A DNA stretch of 64,000 nt from Heterodera schachtii (Eukaryota; Nematoda; Chromadorea; Rhabditida; Heteroderidae), in contig SIJG01000033.1 of NCBI GenBank assembly GCA_023374025.1, positions 965,239 through 1,029,238 on the forward strand. The letters are read 5' to 3'. Within the stretch, counting starts at the first letter, position 1, and each line of letters starts with the position of its first letter. The notes under the pieces are model-generated. The model worked only from the letters and a program-made list of their open reading frames with translations. It did no database searches and was not told where the DNA came from. Positions 58,504 through 64,000 of this stretch are shown here, piece after piece. The translations under genes were made by a program, and so were the position numbers.

Positions 58504-61293
58504 TTATTTAACCCAGAGTTTTCGTGTCCATTCATCGTCCACCTCATAGAATTCACAAAGGCGGTACAAGTCTAAAATATAATGGGCAAGACTCATACAT
58601 ATAAAAATTATAGAATTTTTTCAGGATTTAATAAAAATATATTTACGAAAAAGACAGCCAAATTGAAAATTGAAAAAGGCCATTAATGAATTTGAATATA
58701 GTGTTTAAAGTGTTTAAATTTTTTCTTTTCGTTTAATTTGGACGAAAATAAATGAAAATTACAAATGGCCAAGGTATATGAACCAGTTCTGGGCGTAATA
58801 ACGGATTATGGAAATTACGGCCTTTTTGGACCACGTCATGACGGATGATGAGTTACGGATTTTTGGGATTTTTTCGTAATTTTGATCTATAATTAATTAG
58901 GTTTTTGGATTATTTTTCGATGATTTCATGCAAGATAATTTTTTTTAAACGATTTTTTTATGTTATTTAAAGGGCTACCCGTAGCTGAACAACCACCAAA
59001 AAAACTTGTTTGCGTGTGTTTCAGGCCACTGGAAGCTGAAAACATGTTCACGGGGGTTTTCTAGGCCGGAGAACCCGAATCCAAGATTCATTTTCACTAA
59101 TTTCGAATACTGGACCCGAATTCAAACAAAAAGTTGAAATTCAAAATTTTAAAAATTCTCACTTTTGTTCCAAAATTGACCAAAACAAGCTAAATTCAGT
59201 CAAAAACCAATGAAACATCGAGAAATAATTATTCTGTACAGATATGAATGTAAAAGTGAATTTTGAAAATTTTGAATTTTCGACTTTTTTGTTCGAATTC
59301 GGGTCCGGGATTCGGAATTTCAAAGGAAAATGAACAAAAGCGAAGGATTTTTGGTTGAGAACGAGCCGGACCGGATTCGATCAACAATTCGCCGGACCGG
59401 AATTTTCAAAAATGACCGATTCCGGATTCGGTCTCTCTTCCGGTCAATCTATGTAATCCGGTCAATCCCTATTTTTCCAAAAAATCGCCGGACCGGATTC
59501 CTGATCCAGAAAAATTCGGTCCCGGATCCGGTCCGGCTCGGTCTCTAAAAAAATATCAAACCCCTAAAAATTTGAGCCTTGCTAATGATCGGATTCAAAA
59601 AATTTAAAGCATCGGAAATCGCTTCAGAGATAAAATGGAATGTGCATACGTTGAAAAGCCCAGCCATAAAGTCTTTTACACCAACTTGATCAGATCACTC
59701 CTTCATAGTGATCTGAAAAGCCAAAAATGGCTTGAAATCGGGAAAATTTTTGAAAAAAATTCTTCGTGTTTTTCTCCAATACAAGGGCGTAGCCAGACCT
59801 TTGGCTTCGGGGGGGGGGCTTAAGTCAAAAATTCGATTTTTAGGGGTGTATTTTTCTTTTTTCAGTCGATTTTTAGGGGTGTATTTTTACTTTTTTGAAA
59901 TCCCGAATTAGGGGGTGTATTTTACAAAATTTTACGTCGTTTTTCGCCAAAAAATTACTATTTTTTGCCATTTTGGCCTCCATTTTTCAAAATGGGGGTC
60001 CGGCGGTGCCGATAGGCGCCGCCGGAAAATTTTTGAGTATTTTAATGCAATTTTGTTAAGAAAATTGCTTAAAATTTCAAGAAAATTTACTGAAATTTTT
60101 TTTACTTTTTTGGTTTCGGGGGGGGCTTTAGCCCCCCCAGCCCCCCCCTGCCTACGCCCTTGAACTGAAGTGCTTATTTTCTGAAAAACTTGGACCGTTA
60201 CTGACCAATGCCGGGGCCGGGATCTGCGGTCATTCCCTCCATTGGTTTACATTGAGGAACGCTCTGGAAGAGTTCGATGTCATCCAGAAGCATGTCGCGA
60301 ATAATGGCCATGTCTTTGCAATACAATTCGAAGTTATATGAGGCGGTGAGGCGCTCAATTTCACTCGCGGTCAAATTGGTCGCTGGATGCCTTTTGATGT
60401 AGCGTAAAATATCTGAAACAAACGTGATAGGAACTTACATATTTTAATCAATTATAGAAATTTAAGTGTGTATATATGAAATACTGTGGCAGGAACTTTT
60501 GCTTTTCACACTATTTTTCGCGGCATTTTTTTTTCAAAAACTTTGGAAAATTTTGGAAAATTGGTTGCATTTGTTAGAAAATTTGTTCAAAATTCAAATT
60601 TTAAGGTTTTTGAGCCTATTTTAAGAAATTTTAAAGAATATTTTGTCCCGTCGGTGCCGGTAATGGCGATAAATTTTCTAAAAGTTTAGTGGAATTTATA
60701 AAATGATAATTTTATATCATTTTATTTTTGCAACTACTCAATCCAGCCGCCTTATATATTTTTTAAATTTGCAATTTCATTTTGCAATCAAAAACTGATT
60801 CACGACTCGGGCTAAAAATTCCATCCAGATTTTGGGGTTTCAGCTCTAGGTTAAAGCCGATTTTTTGGTTATTTTTTAAAATAAAATTAAAAAATATTAA
60901 TCTGAGATTTTTATTTTATTTATTCAAATTAAAAAAAAAGTCAAAATGAAGGGACAAAAGCGCCGCTTTTACTTTTGGAACTTTTTTAATCCCTCCCTCC
61001 CAATTAATTATGGTGAAATATTACCCCGTATGTCGTGAAAAAGAAGCACGCCGCTAACTCTGAAAACATGTTTCATGAGATGTTCAACAGCAGCATCAAA
61101 TTGGCCGGCCTAAATTAATTTTCAATAAAATGAACGGACAATCAAAATAAATTACGGACGGTCGAATTATATATTTAAGTGAAATATTTAAAATTAATGG
61201 CATACTATGAATAAACACGTTGTGTGCCAGTTGGCTTGCCTTCGTAAGACAAAATTGTCGAATTTTGCCGAAACCCTTATTGTTGCCCAACGC
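58504..61293 (-). CDS. Unrecognised gene, 3' four exons
   Basis: Exons 61293-61219, 61109-61025, 60412-60206 and 58571-58504 join in phase with GT-AG introns and end at TAA (58506-58504). The decoded 144 residues include IRQFCLTKASQLAHN, AGQFDAAVEHLMKHVFRVSG, VLLFHDIRDILRYIKRHP, NLTASEIERLTASYNFELYC, MAIIRDMLLDDIELFQSVP and LYRLCEFYEVDDEWTRKLWV. The helical, charged and codon-regular sequence looks like a conserved soluble protein, but I cannot name the family. If the 60206 donor is not used, a stop follows within three codons (GQ then TAA). The 5' end is not resolved; a possible further exon (VERSGPMTKEESKN) near 62040-62085 does not match in phase. The long last intron holds the elements at 59355 and 59782. 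Confidence 0.55.
59355..59547. mobile_element. Short ccggaccgg-rich element, TAGAGACCGAGCCGG end
   Basis: Left TTGAGAACGAGCCGGACC and right GGTCCGGCTCGGTCTCTA are inverted matches with two substitutions. Nearly the whole ~190 bp is 'ccggaccggattc' words. No clear target duplication. Confidence 0.55.
59782..60162. mobile_element. Element with CAAGGGCGTAG ends and G/C homopolymers
   Basis: CAAGGGCGTAG at 59782 and CTACGCCCTTG ending at 60162 are perfect inverted repeats, each followed inward by a G/C run. The core contains 'taggggtgtattttt' words and a complete CCGGCGGTGCCGATAGGCGCCGCCGG palindrome (59999-60025). Truncated left ends of the same family occur at about 13127 and 21510. Confidence 0.72.
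59999..60025. repeat. Dispersed GC-rich palindrome, representative copy
   Basis: The 27-bp unit pairs ccggcgg with ccgccgg around gtgccgataggcg. Copies, some diverged, occur near 1085, 2750, 13420, 27020, 28385, 29200, 30020, 33735, 37175, 37305, 37890, 38020, 38205, 38645, 40215, 46945, 53675 and 60650. Most are followed by an A/T block ending in 'ttttgttaacagatttt'-like words, usually inside larger elements. Confidence 0.7.
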
Positions 61294-61790
61294 CTTTTGG
61301 GTGGCAGAAAATTAATTAATTCGAAAATTAATTCCGCAGGGAGAAATTTTCTTTTTAAAATTGCGTTCATATCTCATCGGAATCAACTAATATTGTACAA
61401 ACTTACAAAAATGCCATTTTTATCAATTAAGGCATCGTTCATTTTATCTATTTCTGACAGAAAAAATGTAGCAAAACTTTCTTTATCAATTCCATCAAAG
61501 TTTTATCCAATATGATCTGTATTGTAGTAATCTGTGTTTGTTTGAAATTATAATTGCTTGTGTGTCAAGCATTTCACATTTGGCTGATTATATTACTGTT
61601 TAAATGCTTATAAAATACAGTTTGTTTGGATAATATTTTGGAACGACTGAAATCTTCCATAATGAACTCATGAAAATTGTGCACATCCTGAAAGGGATAT
61701 TCAGCGGGGAGTGGGGGGGGGGGGGAGAGGAAGGGAGGCCTCACACGAAGCCGGAAAATTTAAGAATTAAGTCAAAATTTAGGTGCAGAC

Positions 61791-61920
61791 CAGGGATGGG
61801 ACGAAATTCCGATTTTCCGATTTACGACGTTTTTGGGGTCGGAATTCCGATTTCCGAAAATTTTGGACTCCCGGAATTCCGATTTCCGAAAATTTTTGGG
61901 GCCTCGGAATGCCATCCCTA
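61791..61920. mobile_element. 130-bp hAT-like MITE, perfect 8-bp duplication
   Basis: CAGGGATGGGAC and the inverse GCCATCCCTA ends are flanked by identical GTGCAGAC (61783-61790, 61921-61928). The body is made of 'ggaattccgatttccgaaaat' words. It is one of the two shortest fully delimited elements here. Confidence 0.82.
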
Positions 61921-62468
61921 GTGCAGACAGGCGCCAAAATTTACGAATTTTCGGGTTAAATTTTTCAAAATTTCTAAGAAAAATGGAATAAAGTACAGGC
62001 CTCACTGAAGTTGCAATTTAACAAAGATTAACTTATAATTTTTTGACTCTTCCTTCGTCATTGGCCCACTACGTTCCACCGCCGAATTTTTCAGCTAAAC
62101 TTTTTCTTTTAAACAAATTGAAATTAATTGAGATGCAATAATCTAAAATTTTATCAGTTAGTAATTTATGCGAAAAAATCAGAATTTTTGCCTACTTTAT
62201 TAGTTCAAGGATGGGGGCAATGCAATGAAAAAATTGTCCATTTTTAAAAACTGAAGAGACCAAAAGGAATTGGATACCGAAACTTTTCAACGCAACAAAA
62301 GAAAGTGGTCTTCCAACAAGGATCATGATATGCATACATTTAGGATTAATTAAATCGTTTAATTCGGTTAATGAAGACGAATTATGTGCTAAAATTTTGC
62401 TTAAGTATTTATGGATAATTGTAGAAAAAAAAATTGGCGTTCTATTGTATTTTTTTTTTTATTTGTCC

Positions 62469-62996
62469 TAGAGTTGCTCGGGACCGGAAATTTTGACAGG
62501 GACCAGAAAGTCGGGCCTGGGATCGGGACCAAGTTTTTCCACCGGGACCACGAGAAAAAGCGGGACTGGGACTAACCGAGAATTTTCCCAAGAAAAAATT
62601 TTGAAAATTCGAGTGAGATTAGTTAACGGAATTTGCAAAAACAAAAAAATTACCAAATAATATTTTTTTTAATTAAAATTTTAATTACGGTACAGTAAAA
62701 TAATGGAAAGAAAATATGATAAATCCCAGTGAATGGGAAGGTTTAGACACTTGACTACATTTGAATGAGAGCAAATGCTAAATGCTATAAATTAAATATA
62801 TTTAATTTTTTTCTCAAAAATTCTCCTTCAACAATTCTCTTCTCTTTTCTCACCCTGACCCCCATACTTACCAGTGCTTATTTAGTCCCGCCAGGACCGG
62901 GACTGGCATAGCCTGGACGGGGATTTCAATTTTTCCAAAAATCAGGACCGGGACATGAAAAAACCGGAAATTCCCTTCCGGTCACGTGCAACTCTA
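62469..62996. mobile_element. hAT-like MITE (528 bp), TAGAGTTGC ends
   Basis: TAGAGTTGCTCGGGACCGG and CCGGTCACGTGCAACTCTA are inverted with a few mismatches. Flanks are ATTTGTCC (62461-62468) and ATTTCTCC (62997-63004), 7 of 8 identical. Subterminal words are gggaccgggac. Confidence 0.75.
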
Positions 62997-64000
62997 ATTT
63001 CTCCTAATTTTATGTACTATCTCTTCTTTTTAACAAAGTAAAAACAACGGTGGATTGGAACCTTTGAGCTCAGTCCCAGGCAATTTTAGGACACATTATT
63101 TAAACTCGATTAAATTCAACAAATATTAGTGGTTCAAAAGTTTCAAAGGTTCTATTAGACCCCAGAATTCAAAAATTTGCCAATAGATAAAAAATCAGTA
63201 AGAAAACTATTCAAAATTTCAGCATTTCAAAGTTAGGTTTATCACTAACTAATAGCTTAGAAATTAGAAAAAATCTTTTAAGAGCTTTCGAATAATGCCA
63301 GATTTTGTTAGATTTAACTAATTTGGCAGGGACTGAGTTTGTCGGGACTGAGTTTAAGCGCTTCACTTTTGCTCCAGCCATCCGTTTTGCCCGCACTGAT
63401 CCCCCCCCCCCCCCCCCATTTAACTTACAATGAAAATGGAACGGAGCATTCATCTTTTTCTGTGCTCCCACATTACAGCATTGGCAGCATTCATCAGTTT
63501 GATCCCATAGATAATATCTCCAAGGCATTTCTGGATGGATAAAAATTCTTTTAACTTAAGAGACGAATGTCGATATATTTTTGTGTCGGCTTTTATGTAA
63601 AGCGAAATCTCGACCAAACAAAAATTTGACAATGTTCCAATTAAAATGTTTAATTCGCGTTAAAAATTGAGCCAGGGAGGGTACGATAGCGCTTTTTTGT
63701 TTATTTTTTATTCTTTTTATCCATAAATACGGCTGGGAGTTCGTTTTGTATTTTTCGACAGGCCGATAAAATTTTAGAGATTAAATATTTTTTCTCCCAA
63801 TTTTTTTTCGCACTCGAATTTCATTGTCGCACAATTATTTCATCAATATATGGTCGCAGATGCGGCAAAAATTTTTACCGTGCTTACAAATAAACGAACA
63901 ATTTTTGCCTTAACCCTTTCTTAAATTTTAATTATTTTCGTTTTTCTCATAAATTATTTACGACATTTAGGTCAAATTTTCATACTTTTTAAACAAAAAA

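Noticed and set aside
61207..61515. 102-codon + strand frame
   Set aside because: Overlaps the in-phase minus-strand exon at 61219-61293 and has no domain.
62225..62331. + strand stretch reading KRPKGIGYRNFSTQQKKVV
   Set aside because: Too short and unmatched to any domain I can name; might be a transposase scrap but cannot be shown.
63211..63542. Possible last exon reading IGSIHQFDPIDNISKAFLDG after an acceptor at about 63478
   Set aside because: Only about 20 codons with one splice site, and next to a C homopolymer; insufficient support for a gene.
1..64000. tRNA, rRNA, CRISPR or telomeric TTAGGC arrays
   Set aside because: gttcgaatc-like strings that resemble a tRNA T-arm belong to the foldback family or a target duplication; no clover-leaf, no spaced direct repeats and no telomere arrays seen.

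Overview
The window looks like an intron-rich, AT-rich nematode genome, and the gene content points to a plant-parasitic cyst nematode (Globodera/Heterodera type). This is inferred from three things: a coiled-coil plus SPRY (RanBPM/SPRYSEC-like) gene, a five-member F-box-like family I associate with those genomes, and one intron that only fits as a GC-AG intron. Species cannot be settled from sequence alone. All gene models were built by hand from splice signals, reading-phase continuity and family motifs. Where phases close across many exons I give higher confidence.

Layout. 0.05-0.3 kb: frameshifted cathepsin B-like fragment (-). 1.8-2.4 kb: small secreted Cys-rich protein (+). 3.1-10.5 kb: 16-exon coiled-coil/SPRY gene (-), with coding exon 2 split by a complete 3.02 kb hAT transposon (6991-10012) carrying a 9-exon transposase. 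11.5-12.8 kb: F-box-like gene A (-). 14.6-16.35 kb: F-box-like gene B (+), last exon split by a foldback element. 17.9-20.9 kb: palindromes and nested elements. 21.1-22.9 kb: F-box-like gene C (+), frameshifted. 24.1-27.5 kb: intact CCDC6-like gene (+). 27.9-31.5 kb: a block of hAT-type elements, two back to back on one target and one nested. 33.5-37.1 kb: F-box-like gene D (-), split by a MULE (34.5-36.7 kb) and lacking its first exon. 39.1-43.3 kb: F-box-like gene E (-), broken by a 1.55 kb hAT-like element and a nested 1.3 kb element. 43.4-52.5 kb: almost gene-free, with two small elements and a tandem satellite-like block. 52.5-57.2 kb: ten-exon PGAP2/FRAG1-like membrane protein (+). 58.5-61.3 kb: unrecognised gene (-). 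The remainder is repeats.

The dominant theme is DNA transposons. At least ten elements can be delimited to the base by perfect or near-perfect 8-bp target-site duplications (TSDs). They share short termini (TAGAG-CCGG or TAGGG- types) but have entirely different short GC-rich subterminal repeats. The one autonomous-looking hAT is a plausible source of transposase for the TAGAG-CCGG group. All five F-box-like copies carry at least one lesion, and three of the five were hit by a different transposon in a coding exon, as was the SPRY gene. The CCDC6-like and PGAP2-like genes have every exon phase-consistent and appear functional.
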